DNA of 64,000 nucleotides, taken from Serilophus lunatus (lineage: Eukaryota > Chordata > Aves > Passeriformes > Eurylaimidae). The notes under the pieces were generated by a model. That model saw nothing but the letters and a program-made list of their open reading frames with translations, was not told the DNA's origin and ran no database searches. Position numbers and translations under genes: made by a program. The stretch lies in NCBI GenBank assembly GCA_013399895.1, contig VXBA01000661.1, positions 1,049,489 to 1,113,488 on the forward strand, given 5' to 3'. Below, one piece after another: positions 25,717-39,700 of the stretch (position 1 is its first letter; each line of letters begins with the position of its first letter).

Positions 25717-28700
25717 AATATGTTCTAATTAAATTCTTTTTCTCCTAAAGCAACACCCACAATGCTGACCTTGTTCTATACAAAGTAGAAATCTATATTT
25801 TTAAAGAGGAAAACCTATATTTTGTTTTTGTGTTTATTCAGAGGTTGATTTTTTTTCTCACTTGAGATGAACACCATGTTCTACTACATTGTAGGTGATG
25901 TGTTCATAGATATAAGACCCCACTCCTGGTGAAGCAGTTGAAAAGTTCATGTCATAAGAAAGCAGCAATGGATGCGTGCCTCCAGCTGTTCTTTCCTCTC
26001 TTTGGGCCATACTTGTTGTATTGTGTCTTATTCTGAAGGTTTGTTGTATATTTTTCTTACATTAAAAAAAGTCAAAGCTGATTTTTTTTCTCTTCTTTCC
26101 TCCTAGTTGTCTGCAAAAGCTCTCAAGATTGGTGTTTATGCCCAATCTAAGCTCCTGCTCTCCAGATTATTTGAATTTTGATATGACATATGAGATCTAT
26201 GGGCTATATAATTGAAATTGCTATTGCATTTAAAACTCTTATAAAATACTTTTATATGTGCATGTATATATGTACTTTTATAATTTGAGTGACAAGCATG
26301 GGAAAACTGGCCTGTCACCACACTGTCTTGGGTGTCTTCTGAGATGTAGGATTTACTTCCTAAGACAGACATTGGATCTGGAGAAACAAAAGGCAACTTG
26401 CTTTTAAGGAGAGAGGTCACTAGATGATGGCTCCTGCAGGAAATCCATTACTTGCTAGCTGCTTTTAGTGGTCATGAAGGGGAAAGGGACTGAAATGCAT
26501 TCAGAGTGCACTAGTTGCCAAATGAGTGACCCAAAACAGGCCACTGATACAGCATCTTTCCAGAAGAGGAATTCTTGTCACCTCGTATGGGCTGTCAAAA
26601 ATAAATTTACCTTCTCTGATGTGCACACTAAAGAGGGAAGGTCCATTTCTTGAAACCAAGAAGTAGCTTGGTGCTCAGAAGGCTTCTCAGAAAGGTGCAA
26701 TGCTCTTATTGCAACAATAAGAAATGCGAAATCGCCTCTGCACTGGTTCCAAATATGTCTCAAAAACCTGAGAAAGGGCCTATTTCTGACAATATCGCTG
26801 CTTCTCTTTCCTCTGTGCAGAACTCTCCACTCTCCCTTCTCCTTCAGATTGCTGTTCCCTCTGATGGCAGAGCTGGCTCTAAGAAAGCAAACTTCCTTGA
26901 AATGGCAGAAACAAGAAAGCAGATAAGCTTTTATACAAATCAGGGCCACTGTGATCAAATGGTGTGTATTCCCATGAAGAAAACCTTTTATTTTTTGGCC
27001 CTTTTCTACACAGGGGAGAGGCCATTTCCTGCTTTCATTTATGACATGATCAGAGTAGTGTAGCCAAAGGAAATTTGCCTCTGACATAGAATTAAATGCA
27101 AAACACCTTTTAATTACTTCACTGTAGAGCCAAATGTTGTTTCAATATTTTACAGTCAGATTGTTTCTTTGTTGCAGGAAAAGAGGGCATGAAACCGTTT
27201 TTGGCCTTGATCTCTGAGCCACATTGTCTTTCTCCCCATGCCATCCATTCCTCCTTCCCACTGGTGGCAAGTTCAAGGAGAAGCCCAGGCATTCTGAGCA
27301 GGCTCAATGTTTGCCTTAAAAGCATCTGATCTGTTTTATGGAGGAGAAGGAAGATTGAGAGGCAGTGCCAAGGCTTCCTCCTGCCCTCCCCTGCTGCTAT
27401 CATAGCCCTATTTAGGAGATGCTGCCCTGAGGAAAGACTATGTGTAAAGGAATAAAAATAATTTCAGAATACAAGCAGGCATCTTTTCTGGACGAAAAAA
27501 AAAAAAGAAAACTCTTTGCTTTTCTAATTTTAGAACAGCACCCGATTTATGAGGGAGGAGAATATTTTTTAAAAGGACAAAGAGACCCAAATTAAGGGTC
27601 AGACATGATGTAGTTTCATATCAGCTGCGCTGGGGTCAATGGCACTACAGCAGTGTCTGTTTGATGGTATGCCCCATAAAGCTTAGCACAGGGGGAGAAA
27701 ATAATGATGCAGGAGAGCGATTTATGTTTGCAATTCCTTAAAGCAATTTTATTTTGTTCTTGGTGGGTTTTACCATATTGTTTCAGTTGCAACCACTACA
27801 GTTTATGGAAGTTTCCTTTGGAAGCAGAAATATTGTCACAACTTTTGTTTCTTGCAAGTCACTTGTCAAAAAAGATTAATGAAGTTTCTGCTCATCAGGA
27901 TAGCACTTAAATGCTTAGTTATCCAAAGGTGCCCTGCACGATAATTTCAAATTTCCTCTTTCTGTTTCATTTCCCTGTCTGTTCAATTCTACTTTCTAAG
28001 TGTCTGAGTTCATTTTCATTATTTCTTTGTCTGTTCCACTTAAAATCTTGATTTTCTGTATGTCTTCTGCAGTTCTCTAGAGCACTATTTAACACTGAGA
28101 TGAAGGGGGTGCTTGCCAAGTCTGCGGTTGGCTGCTGGAGAACAGACGGCTGTTCCTGTACTTTCTCCTAATGACCTAAAATGTTTAAGCAGGATGTGCC
28201 CCCGCTCTTCTCTGCACACAACCATGTGTACTGTGCAGCTCTTAGGGTAAACTCCATCGGGGTTTTTTCAGCTTTACAAGGTTGTTTTTTTTTTTTTTCA
28301 TTTAAAATAGGTTAGCTACATACGTAACTCATACTAATGGTGTCATAGTATTGTAATGTAAAATGCGAAGTTCATAATATTCTTCATCTAATTAGAGGAG
28401 TGGAAAGTCCTCCTTTCAGTATAGTAGTCCTCTGTTTATTTTGAGCGTAGTGGAAGTATAGATTTATTGACATACATACATACTGTGCCATTTATAACTA
28501 GATATTTTGCAGCATCTCATATTTTAGTTAGAAGGCACTCTTGTCTCTGCTGAGCAAAGGAAAGATGGATTTGAAGTTTTTCATAGCGTCTCAAAATCCA
28601 AAAAACTTGCCACAAAAAGAGTTCCTGGGAGAAACCTGTTGTACAAGGTGCTTGAGGCCAAGGGCATAGTTCTGCTCTCAGCTGAGCAACCAGCCCAGGG

Positions 28701-29670
28701 AAGGGAGCAGTTCTAGGAAATAACATGAGGTTTCCTCAGTTCTTATATAGATCTCACATCTTATCCCAGTATGTATAGGAACAGTTTTTCTGCTGCTTCA
28801 TTCTGCAGCTTTGTGGTGAAATTCACTGGAATAGAACACTTAAATTTTTATTTTGAAGAGCCATAAGGACAAAAGGCTGGAATTTAAATAACTGCACAGG
28901 AAAAACTTTTTTGAGCTTGGTCAGGTTTGAGGTAAGATACATTTTGAGAATAAGTTTGTTAACAGGCCAGTTTTGAGGAAGAGGACTTGATTTTCTTGGA
29001 GGGCTGGATGAGGCAATATTTGCCATGAAAGAGGTAAACCTGATCCCCTGCTTGTACGAATCCTCCCCTCCTTGAACTTCATGCCCTTACCTGTCCTGTT
29101 TGACAACTGAGACATTGTGAAGCCCTCCTTGAAACCTGTGTCTTGTATTGATTGTTTCTTTTTCTTTTTTCTCCCTCTTTTGAAGGGAAGATAGTAGCAG
29201 TTCAAGGAAGTAGGAAATCAAATCCAGACAAACGAGAGGAGATGAGCTGTTAGAATTTGATGATAGTAGCTGTCACAGAGGGTAGTGAAGATAAGCTCTC
29301 TCTAAAATTAATGGTAAAACATGTAAGCAAGTCATAAACTGATGGTGGTAGAGGCTCTGTATATATATGTTATCTCTATATATACTGTGAAGGACTGGCC
29401 TCCTGATGGTGTCTGCTCTAGGGCCAGTCTGTCCTCAGGATGAAGGTTTATAGCAATAGCAACTGTTTCTAACTAAAGGTTTTGTTACAGAAAATGAAAG
29501 AGGACGTTAACTATTGCACCTTGGAGGTGATCTTTAAACTCTGACTGTATCAACTCTTGCATTTGAACTTATTGCTGTGAAGCCTGAGGTAAACTACTGC
29601 CAGACAATTTCTAAATAGTGTCCAGAAGGTAATTCTCATAAGTATGTAATTTCTATTTATATTTTTTCAT

Positions 29671-29687
29671 AATAATAATAATAATTA
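29671..29687 (+). repeat. AAT trinucleotide microsatellite
   Basis: A short run of AAT units inside AT-rich sequence. It is an ordinary microsatellite with no further signal around it. Confidence 0.85.
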
Positions 29688-32600
29688 AATACTCCTTCAT
29701 GCTACTTGCTGCATCTGTTCTTGAATTCTCTCTTAATTCAGGTCTTCAAATTTGCTTCACTGTAGAGGTTGGTACTAGATTAAGATTTAAAAGAAAAAAC
29801 ATAGGAAGGTGGATGTTTAGTGAATAATAGCTTCATTTTCCCTGGTTTCATCTTAATTGGGAGGAGTAGCTGTTATCTCTATGAGTGTGTGATTTTGTAA
29901 CATTTATTTGCCTATTATTTTTTAATGTCTTTACTATTGTAGAGGAAAAGAGGTTGGGGAGTCTAGATGGAGGTGAGTTCTTGCCCTGATACTGGTACTT
30001 TGATGTAACTCCTGGATTTGCTTCCTGAGTAAACCGAGTTACACTCTTACATGTTAGGTGTTATGAACCTTGTGCTCTCTTTCTCTTTACAGACTAACTG
30101 TTGGGACAGTTGTGTTGAGGACATTTGGAGTCTGGCACTTACCTGAAAGTAATAAAGAACCTGAAGGATAGAATATTCCTTTCCAAATGATGTCATAGCT
30201 CCTGTGGGCTGTTAGGACGTTATTTGTTTTTATGAGGAATGGATTATTCTCTGTACTGCTTTGAAGCCATAAAGGCTGACATTCAGGATTTATTTTCTGA
30301 AGAGTTGCTATGAACTTCGTACTCTGCATAAATGCAATACTTAAATAAGGCTGTATTTTCAAAGCATGCTGAAGTATGAGGCTATCCTTTTCCTGCTGAC
30401 TGCTCCTTCAGCTGCTTTTTTTTATTTCACTTAAAAAAAAGAGTGAGAAACTTCCATTTATTTTTTACCTACTGTTCTTAGTGCTGATTTCTAATTTTAG
30501 GATAAGTAACCGAGAGAGAGGACATCATCCATGTCTTACTACAAAAGTTTCCTCATGATCCTTTTTCCTGGACTTGTCAAAGGGGATTTTGCTTGGGTAA
30601 AACTTATATTTAATAAGCTTGAATCTTCACTATAACTTAACTTTATCATTTCCTAATCTGTTTTTCCTTTAGTTATTTCCCATAAACATTGGCGTTACCT
30701 TTCAGGGTTTTTTTTCTAATATACTTGTGGGAGGCTTTTAGTTTTGCTTTTTTTCGTGTCTAATTTTCCCCTTGGAAATAGACCATGCCCTTGCTAAGTT
30801 TCCAGATGTGCTGGGGTTGGACTGAAAGTGTTTGAGAGGATTGCTCACTGCTGAAGGAAAGAAGTTAAACTTTCATATTGGATGTGTCGTGGCAGCAGGA
30901 GAACCATTTAAATTGTTTTTGCTACTCCAGTTTCTTATTATGACTCAATTGATTCTAGTTTATTTGCTTCATCTTTCAGATTATCTTGAATTCTTTTTTC
31001 CTGTTTACCAGCTGAACACGTTTCTTTGTAAATAGAACATTCTTGCACTCAAGTCAATGACTCTTGAATTTTCAGAGTGCCTATTAGAAGTTGCTTTCAG
31101 CTGAAGAGGTCACAACAATATCACAGATGCAGAGATTGCTACCCGATTAATACAATTATCAACATGGAGAAATTATTAGTTGAGTGTTTGCATTTGAATA
31201 TAGCTTTTATTTTAATGCACGCTTTGAAAAGCATATTTTAATGAGACAAGTTTAAATTGAAAATGTTCCCAAGAAATGATTTCTGTCTTTTGTGCAGATC
31301 AAAGTGGCAAAAACCATTTAACAACTTGTCTGTCTTTGATGAAATCTAATGGGTTTTCTGTGTTTCTCTAAATACAATAACTGGACACAAGCCTATTATT
31401 TCTTTTTAATACTGTAAAAGCCAGTGTTATATTACTTAGTGTTCTTAAGACTTTTACAATGAAGATTTTTATTATGTCACGTATACAAGCAATTATGTTG
31501 GACAATTTGGATACAAAGTTGAATTGGCAGCCATTTCAGCATCCTCACCAATAAAAACATTAAGCATGTCTATTAAAAATGTTTCTACTGTAATTTATTT
31601 TTCATAAGCTTTCAGCTCTGTCACAAAAGCCTCCTGTCTCTTTTACAGCTAATTTCCTGCAGACTACTTTACAATTTCGGGGTGAGAACGCTTTTTGTGA
31701 TTAGTTTGTTCTAAAATAAGGGCCACATTCTGATTTTATCAAAAGTCTAGAATTAGATAGGAGCTTTTTGAAGATGTGTAAAGCAAAATTTGATGTACCA
31801 AAGCATAGCCTGGTGCTGATCCAAAACCATTCTGATGTAAAGGAGAGTTTGGGTTTGCTGTGGCTGTGCTGTTGGAGAACAGCTCTGCTCTGTTTCCTAC
31901 CCTTGGGATGCCCAGGATTCCAGGAGCCGGTCCAGCAGGATCAGGGATGAGCAGCTCAGTAAATCCAGTTCTGCCTTCATGTTTCATCTGTTTACCTGTA
32001 TCATTAGGGAGAATGCAAAACTATGAAACAAGCCTGTCATGAACAAATGATTCATCTCAACTGCAAAAAAAGGATGTTTTCTAATGTACATTAAGCAGAA
32101 GAGTTTCATATTTCCCCTACATACAATGTGGTGAATTAGCTTCTCCAAGTCAATATCAATTTTTATAAGTTGTCCTTTTCTTTGACCAGTTATTTAAATA
32201 GGACTGCAGATAGGACCACACTTCACTGTGTGGTCATCAGGGAATGCCATCAGAATAATATACAGGAAATTTCTAATTTGTACTTGTCCCATATATGTAT
32301 GTTAAAGAACATGGAAATAGGCAATAAAGCCATCAAAGCAAAGCTTGTGGGTATAGATATGACAGTATATCCTGCATAAGAAGAATGAAAGAGTTAAACA
32401 TGATGTATGAAGCTAATCATCGTGTGAAAAGGGGAAAGAAAAAGCTCTAAATATAATGTTTGTGGATGGCAACATTTTTTCACATATTTCTGGGATAAGG
32501 GGAGGTGCAAATTCAATATCCTATCAGGGTACATGTGTAAGGATAAAATATGCAATGATGCTGTAAATGTTACTGAGTCATTTTTACTAGTGAGGGTTGT

Positions 32601-35600
32601 TGATTTAGTTTTGCCCACTGGAGCAACAGTGTGATACAAGTGAAACACCTGTATTTATGGTGAGGAGTCTTCATGGGGGAAAGAGCTGAGGAGTGAACCA
32701 AACCAGTTACCTCAGAACTGGATGAATAATTCTCCCTCAAATTAAAATTATGCTGTGTTATGTTTAGTTATCAGACATTTTGCATAAGATCCAGCAATCC
32801 CAGTCAGTATGTGTTGACTTACAAGAATGTTTGAGAGTAGTTTGAGTGTTAAATGTAAGAGGTCTTTTTCAAGCTAAATCATAAATCATGTGTTTTCCTC
32901 AGAAATCTGCAATTCAGAGTTACTTAATCTATTTCCAACAGAACCATCCTTATAATAAGAAAGATGAAATGCAGCACTTGGGTACTGGAAAAGTCTCAAA
33001 TACAGAATGCTGCAAATAGGGAAATTATAGAGGCTGGGAAACAATTCAGAATATGCGTTAGAACAGTGAATTCTTTTGTGTAGATAACAATGTGTTCTTG
33101 GATATCCTACTGTTAGAAACAGGCATAAGATTTATTTAATAAATGAGCAGTTAGGAAACCTACCAAGTGCTTTGGCTAACAGGTCAAAAATACAGGCCTT
33201 GGTGTCTACTGACTAGGAAGCAATAAAGTAGTAGAGAAGTTTGACTACGGAAGCTGGACTTTTGGTTTGCATGTGGAACAGGATTGCGATTTTAATTATA
33301 ATCTACGATGGTCAGCTCCTGCAGTCAGTGTTTGAAGACAGAGTTAGCAGAGGGAGCTGGGTTCTAGATGGTTCCTTCCAAGCCTGTTACCACCTCCTTG
33401 GTCCCACATCTTCATATCAATGAGGTCGTTCATCCTTCTGTGCTCTCTGGCTTTGCTCTGACAAGTGAGACTTAAAGAATATGTTTATGCTTGTCCCTGA
33501 TGCACGTGTTCCTAAACCTTTGTGAGAAGAGGGGAAGAATTTGTGTAGAATATTTTGAAAACTTCAATGAGAAAGTGTTTCAATCCCTCTCCAATACCAG
33601 CTGGTCCCCTTCTCTGAGTATGCTATTAAATGGTTCTACTGTGGAAGGCAACAGCCTCATGATTTCTAATTTTGCCAAATGTCAATACCAGCATACTCCA
33701 ATAAATTAAATTTATTGATGATCACCTTTTCCTCCAAGTTATAACACATTTCAGCTGAATTTCTTAGCAATTTCTGGCTTTCATATGAAATGTGAATGAT
33801 GTTTCCTGTATCCACCTTGTTCCTGTTTCTCACTAATCTTATTTTTATAAAGATAATTTCTGGTGCTTCGTGCTTGTGTATGCTTTATTCATTTAGCCAG
33901 TGATTGAAGTTGTATAACACTAAACTATAGTTTGACATGGAATAGCTTAAATCTATTCAAGGTAACAATATAATTTGCTGATTAATTTGCCAATTCTTTC
34001 AGTGCTTATTTTGTATCAAATAAATAGTATCCAACAATTCCTCAAACATTGATGACATTTCTACTTGGCTCCATTGGTAAGCCAGTGGAATAAAACAGCA
34101 TAGCAAATTGGATTTGCTTATGCTGGCATTTGGTTTGAAACTGGGGAGAAGAGTTTGAACGTGGGACTGTAGTGTCATGTGTATTCATAGAAAGCTTGTC
34201 TTGTGGCTCCTTGAAAACTGAATCAGACAGATGGAATTCCCAGGGGAATTGTTAATGGGATTCACTGTGTCTGCTAAACAGCTGTAAATGTTTAACTTCT
34301 CTTATCTCTGGTAAGGACATCAGATGACAGAGAAAACAAATGTTGAGAAAATGAAGAAAAGAAAGCAAAGGAAAACAGGCAAATGCTCCATAGCTGCTGC
34401 CTTTCTCCTTGTGCATGGAAAGCAAAATAAAATAACCCCGTACAGCATCTTTGGGTCCAGACAATCATGTCAGTGAAAAGTTTCCTTCAGTACAGTCCTC
34501 CATCCTGCAGTTCTGACATTCCAAAGGGATGTCTTATGACTAAGGAGGGTCAGCACAAGTCACATCAAGCTCTGCTGCAAAGTTGACTTTTTCCCTAGGA
34601 ATTCTTTTTATCCTTGTAAGAGATAAAACTGCGGTGAACAGATCAGATATCATGCATGTGTTTATTGTGTATAAGCAAATGATAGGGATTAATCTCTTCA
34701 GTGTTCAGATTAAATACTTAAATACCATTAATTTAGGAGCCTGGAACTGAAAGCCTTTTCATTTTAAAAAGGAACTTTTTTTTCTTAAAACTTACCAGCA
34801 TTTATAAAAAACAGGATATTGTGTGTGTGATGTTCCTGTGACTCCATCCTTAGAATGATCTATACACACTGTGTCAGCAGCAGTGGTGCTGCAGATGATG
34901 TTTTAGTCCTGACATCAGGATGGATTTCCTTACAGTATGGTCCATCCTGTGTGATTTTCTGACTTGAGTTAATGAAGCCTCCTCTTTTAGTCAAATATAC
35001 CTTAAGGAAGATAAAGTGTGAGACTAGAAATCAGTGTTTAAACTACAGGGGCTTTATAGAATTCAGAACCCTGAGCTGGACCTGTATATTTTATATTACC
35101 TTCATAGATACTTGTTTTAAACACCTTGCTTAAGAGGAATTTTTTTTTTTTTTGGAAACTGTTGTTTTCCTCCCACACAGCATACCAATGACTTCCAAGC
35201 TACACCACTTCTGTCGTAAAACAAATATGATTTAACTCAAGGACACTGTCTGAAGTTCACACTGTTGAGATAAGCTTGTTCAAGAAGGACCTGCTAAGTG
35301 TGATACCCTTGTTAACTCTTCAGATTTTGAACAGGCCTCTGAGTCAATCACTTGGCCTTTTTTCTAAAAATGTTGGGATTTCCAATTATTTGCTCTAGCT
35401 GAACATCTGTATTAACATGTGTATGCCATGCTTAGAGGCATCAGAAATATTTAGAAAATCAATATTTTAAATAATCTGGACAGGGGATGTGCTTGAGCAT
35501 AGATCAAAAGAAAGTCATTGCTTATATTTAACTGGGATTCTGTGAAGTGAGGTTTTATTGTAGCAGACTGTAGGAGGAAAAGAAAGGGAAAAGAGCTGTG

Positions 35601-35879
35601 AAACCACTAATTTGCACCTTATGTATATTTATATGCAAAATACTTTTGTGAGTATTTGTGAAATAGATGATGAAATGATACTATATCCACCAGCAAGTGC
35701 AGCTGTCAGGAGCTGCTTCTACACACAGACTTAAATTGTGGTTTTCACAGGAGTCTGGTTCAGACCCAGACATGCTGGGTTTACTTTTTAAGCAACACTG
35801 ATTTTCCAGTACAGTCTCTCATTTTATGAAATCTTATTGTTTGCAAAAAAAGTTTTGCTTGCTAAACTGCTGATAGCAA

Positions 35880-36180
35880 ATCCTGGGGATGCACGGGTGC
35901 GAGAGAGGGGAGGTCTCTGCATTGGTTTGTGCAGGGGGAGGTGATTCTTGGGGCAGTGAAGATTTGGGAAGCAGCAGGGTGCTCTTCAGAGGTACCTACT
36001 CGTGTGGTACACCTGAGCTTAGGGATCTCTCCTTCAGGTCTGCCTAGTAATAAAAGCAAAGTGTCACATGACGAACAAATGTATGACAACCTTCTAAGCG
36101 AAGGTTATATTATTGTAGATTCTCATGTTGGCACTTTAATTCCCTCGCCTATTATTATTGAGAGTGGATTACATGTCTAA
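35880..36180. other. CpG-retaining segment open on both strands
   Basis: About 300 bp hold at least six CpGs (contexts gcacgg, tgcgag, ctcgtg, gacgaa, agcgaa, ctcgcc). A + strand frame is open at 35929-36180 and a minus frame at 35862-36089. A possible acceptor (ending at about 35934, gtttgtgcag) precedes the + frame, but I see no clear donor and recognise no protein motif. It could be a regulatory element, an old insertion or chance. Confidence 0.2.
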
Positions 36181-36689
36181 CTTAACTAAAAATACAGAAA
36201 AATTGTTGTGAAAAAAGAGAAATGAGAAGGTTTAGAGGAGATATTTTGACTTTGACAAATTGAATGGACATACGGTTTGCATTTAAAATCTTTTTTCATG
36301 TTACAAAGTATTGCAAAGAAAATGATTACAGGTAAATCTGGATTTCTGACCCCTCAAGAGAAGTTATGTTATCAAAAGAAAATGTACATTACATAAATAT
36401 ATAAGATGTAATGCATCAAAGGTGTATGCATGTCTGTCTATATGTGTCTTTAGAAGATTTTTGGTGCAAACAATCATCTGTGCTTTAGAGGTCTTGGTGA
36501 AAAATCATAATTCTTTAGACACCGTTGTGCACTTTATCTATACTCTGCTACTGTGTGATATATTCTATTTTCTGGACAAATTCCAACCAGATAATTACAT
36601 TCCTGTGATTAATAACTCCTAAAATTTCATTTGAATGTGATGCTCATTATCAGTTCTACTAAAATGGTGCATCTCAAGCACATTGTGGG

Positions 36690-36774
36690 ATTCTTGGGGC
36701 TGTCCTGTGCAGGGCCAGGAGTTGGACTTTGATGATGCATGTGGGCCTCCTCCAAGTCAGAATATTCTGATTCA
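36690..36774 (+). mobile_element. Short CR1 LINE 3'-end fragment
   Basis: This 85-bp piece matches the 3' terminus of a CR1 subfamily: 'ctgtcctgtgcagggccagg' at 36700-36719, then a 'gttggactttgatgatgcat' section corresponding to the usual CR1 'ctggactcgatgatcct', then 'gtgggcctcctccaagtcag' and a degenerate octamer end 'atattctgattc'. It carries no coding sequence. The extreme 5' truncation is common for CR1. Its 3' end differs from those of the other three copies, so it belongs to a different subfamily. Confidence 0.8.
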
Positions 36775-39700
36775 GTAAAATTCTGTGCAGTATTGCTTTT
36801 CAGCATGAAATTTCTGGGATTAATTCTGCCATATAGTGTAAGAAGAAAAATTCAGAACTGCAATAGAGGGAGGAAATGCAGAACAAAGCAGGAACAGTAG
36901 CTGAAGAGTCTTGTGCCAGTGTGCTAATGTGCCTAACAGGGATGGGTATTTACAAGCCAGATAGACTGGCAAATCCATGCAGGTTTTAAATCAGACCGAA
37001 ATAGTAGCATTAATCTAAATTAAGAGTTTTTAACATGCTAATTGGATATTTGTATAGCTTCATAGCACACCTCAGCAGACTTCAAGGCTGTTTCTCTCTA
37101 AATCGTGATAAACCTCCCTTACTCTATAAGCAGTCTTAAAGCTTCTTCCCCGTCCTTGTTTTCTACATCAGTAGCATTTCAGCTTGGACGTTCAATAGAG
37201 CGTTGTCATGTGCATCAGGGAGAAAAATCTTGATTTCCTTCCTCATTAAATAAGCCAATGAAGAAACATAACCCCAATCAGTTTATTGTGTTGAGTTCAA
37301 AGGATCTATACAGCGTGGTGTAATTTTATAGGTGTGTATTTTTCTTATTAGACTTGTTCATCCTAAATCCTTTTGCTGTTATCTCTATAGTAACCAAAGA
37401 AACCCCAGGGTGGATCAGTGAGAAATTTTCTAGATGCTGTGCAAACACGAGGGAATGCTGGGCAAGTTCCATGGCACTTTTGGGCTACAGAAAGACAAAT
37501 GTTGAAGATATGATAAAGGGTTAAGTGAGGATTTGTTCACGTGTAACTAAAAGATTTAGCACTTTCACCTGAAGGTGAAGTGGGCAGTTTTAGAGCAGGA
37601 AAGGGTAAGAGAGGAGAACAGATAAAGGGAAAGAAGGGCCAGAGACTTTAGTTAGTGGGGATTAGACAAGGAGAGTATCTATCTCTGGATTTGGTGCAGG
37701 CTGCTGAAGATATAGTTCACTTCCCTGTCCTGTGGGAACTACTCAGGTGACCTTCTGGTACTCCCATTGCCCCTATTTCAAAGCATGGATCTGCTTAGTG
37801 GTCTGAGGCATTAAGTCTGTTTTGAAAGAGCATCTGCCTTGATTCAGAGTGTTTAATGAAGCACTTGCTATTGTTTTGTGGAACAAACAGGCATCCAAAA
37901 GCCTTTACAAAAACAAAAAATAAAAAACCCCTCCAAACCCAAACCAGATTCATCAACTTTCTGCTTCATCTGTAAAATGGGGGATAATCATTGTTTCTTT
38001 CACCAGGAGTGTCCACGCTGACAACAGAATATTTCAGATGATGCTGTATTATGTGTAGACATTGCAAGAGATGCAGTAATTGTGAGAAAAAATAGCTGTA
38101 GTCAGAGTTGGTCACCAATCCTTACAAAGTGTCAGTCAGTGAGCATATTGCAAATGTCCTGGCCATACACTGAAATAATGGCTATAGATGACCTTTTTAT
38201 GATTTTAAGACAGTAAGGCATGAAGTCTGAAGTGTGTCCCTCAGCATTGTTGTCTTTTGATGTTTTTGAGAATTTGGGACAGAGTGTGAAATCTTCTCTT
38301 ATTCCTAAGGAAATTTTTCCAGAGAGAGCTATAATGATGTAACACGTTCAAAGACAGCTCTCTCACACACAAGGCTGGCTATCACACTTAATTAGCTGAC
38401 ATAATTCCTTTCATATTTTTGTTGGAAGCCTTTTCTGGAGCTTTCAAATGCCATGCCAAAACTTGAAGACATTTGCAGTTATAGTGATATATATTGAAAT
38501 AATAAATGAACTATGGCTGGTTATCTAGATTATGTATAAAACCAAAATCTAAAATCTTCACAGAAAAGCAATCTCACAGCTCTGAGTTTCTCACAAGATG
38601 GCATAAGTGCCTATAAAATGATATATGCGTGTGTGTATGTATTTATCAAGGTCTAAACTTCACAATTCTGTTATTGCTGTTGATTGAATTAACTTTTCAA
38701 GACTTCAGTTTTAATTTGTTAGAACAGCAAAGTGGCAGTACATTCAGCTTTTACAAGTCTTCACCATCTGCTAGAATAGCAATGAACCAGCACTGTAATC
38801 TCACCATGTTGACAACTAGCTTAGTTAGGACTATTTGGAAATTGGAGCATTGTTGAAATAAATATTCTGTTTCCCCTGGGCAACCTATTGAAATTCTTTC
38901 CATCACTCGTCATTTATCCAGCATAAAGTCAGGATTGAGTTTTGTGTTGGTGTTGCATGAATTAACAGTGTTACACAGCTGTTCTTCAGGGTCCTGCCAG
39001 TAACAAGAAGGTGAGATGGGTGGACCTTAGCCAGGCTAGGGCAGTGCAAAGGAGAGAAAAATGTCTCTTTCTTCATTAAGGCATTGAAGATATATTGTGG
39101 ATGAACAACTGTGGCATGACTGACTCGCAAACAGTACTGTTTATCTTTAATGTGAGGGAGGAGAACAATGCTCAACAGATCTCTGCTGTAAAAAGTTGTA
39201 TTGTGCACTCTGGAAGGAAATAAAATAGATGTTGTTCAGTAAGCATTTTGGAGTTCACTAAAGCACTATGAAACAAGTGCCTGGAGTATGAAGACTGGTC
39301 AATGAATGGAAAAGATTACTTAGGTAGAGATAAGCAAGTTCTGTTGTAAATTGTTTAGTATTACATTCCGAGAGGATTCTTTCAAATTACTCCAGAATTG
39401 AACTTCTATAGAGGAAACTAAAAGCTTATGAAGTGACATCTTTCATTTTATCCAGTCATATGTAACCTCATTTAAGTAGCCTCTCCTGGGACAGTAAGTA
39501 TAAATAAGGCTGCAGAGTCTGGGTGTGGATTAATCACTCTTGGCTTCTACGGTATCCCAGTAGGAAATTAGGTGACCTTTTCCCTTTGCATTCCACTAGA
39601 TTTCACAAACATCAAATCATCCCAATTCATGTCACAGAAGAGCTTCCCATGTGCAAACAGCATAATGGATCTGGCATTTGAAGTGAGCATCTTCCTCAAG

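Larger units (their letters stand above)
14762..36689. other. Long unique AT-rich stretch, no confirmed gene
   Basis: About 22 kb with no gene I can support. The longest frames overlap on opposite strands at 26578-27087 (minus, 169 codons) and 26650-27063 (plus, 137 codons). Neither resembles a known family, and one or two frames of that size are expected by chance in 64 kb. Small local structures are given separately: a 37-bp-period duplication at 24007-24067, a 13-bp inverted repeat at 25670-25716, an AAT microsatellite near 29671, and CpG-retaining patches near 18664 and 35890. The rest is AT-rich, with T and A homopolymers typical of introns. Confidence 0.6.

Noticed and set aside
26578..27087. 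Longest frame in the window (169 codons, minus strand), overlapping a 137-codon + strand frame
   Set aside because: No recognisable motif and no credible splice sites on both sides. A rough estimate from stop-codon frequency gives one or two frames of this length by chance in 64 kb over six frames.
31640..31690. Acceptor CTCTTTTACAG followed by GGG|GTGAGA
   Set aside because: It would make a 33-bp microexon with nothing to support it.
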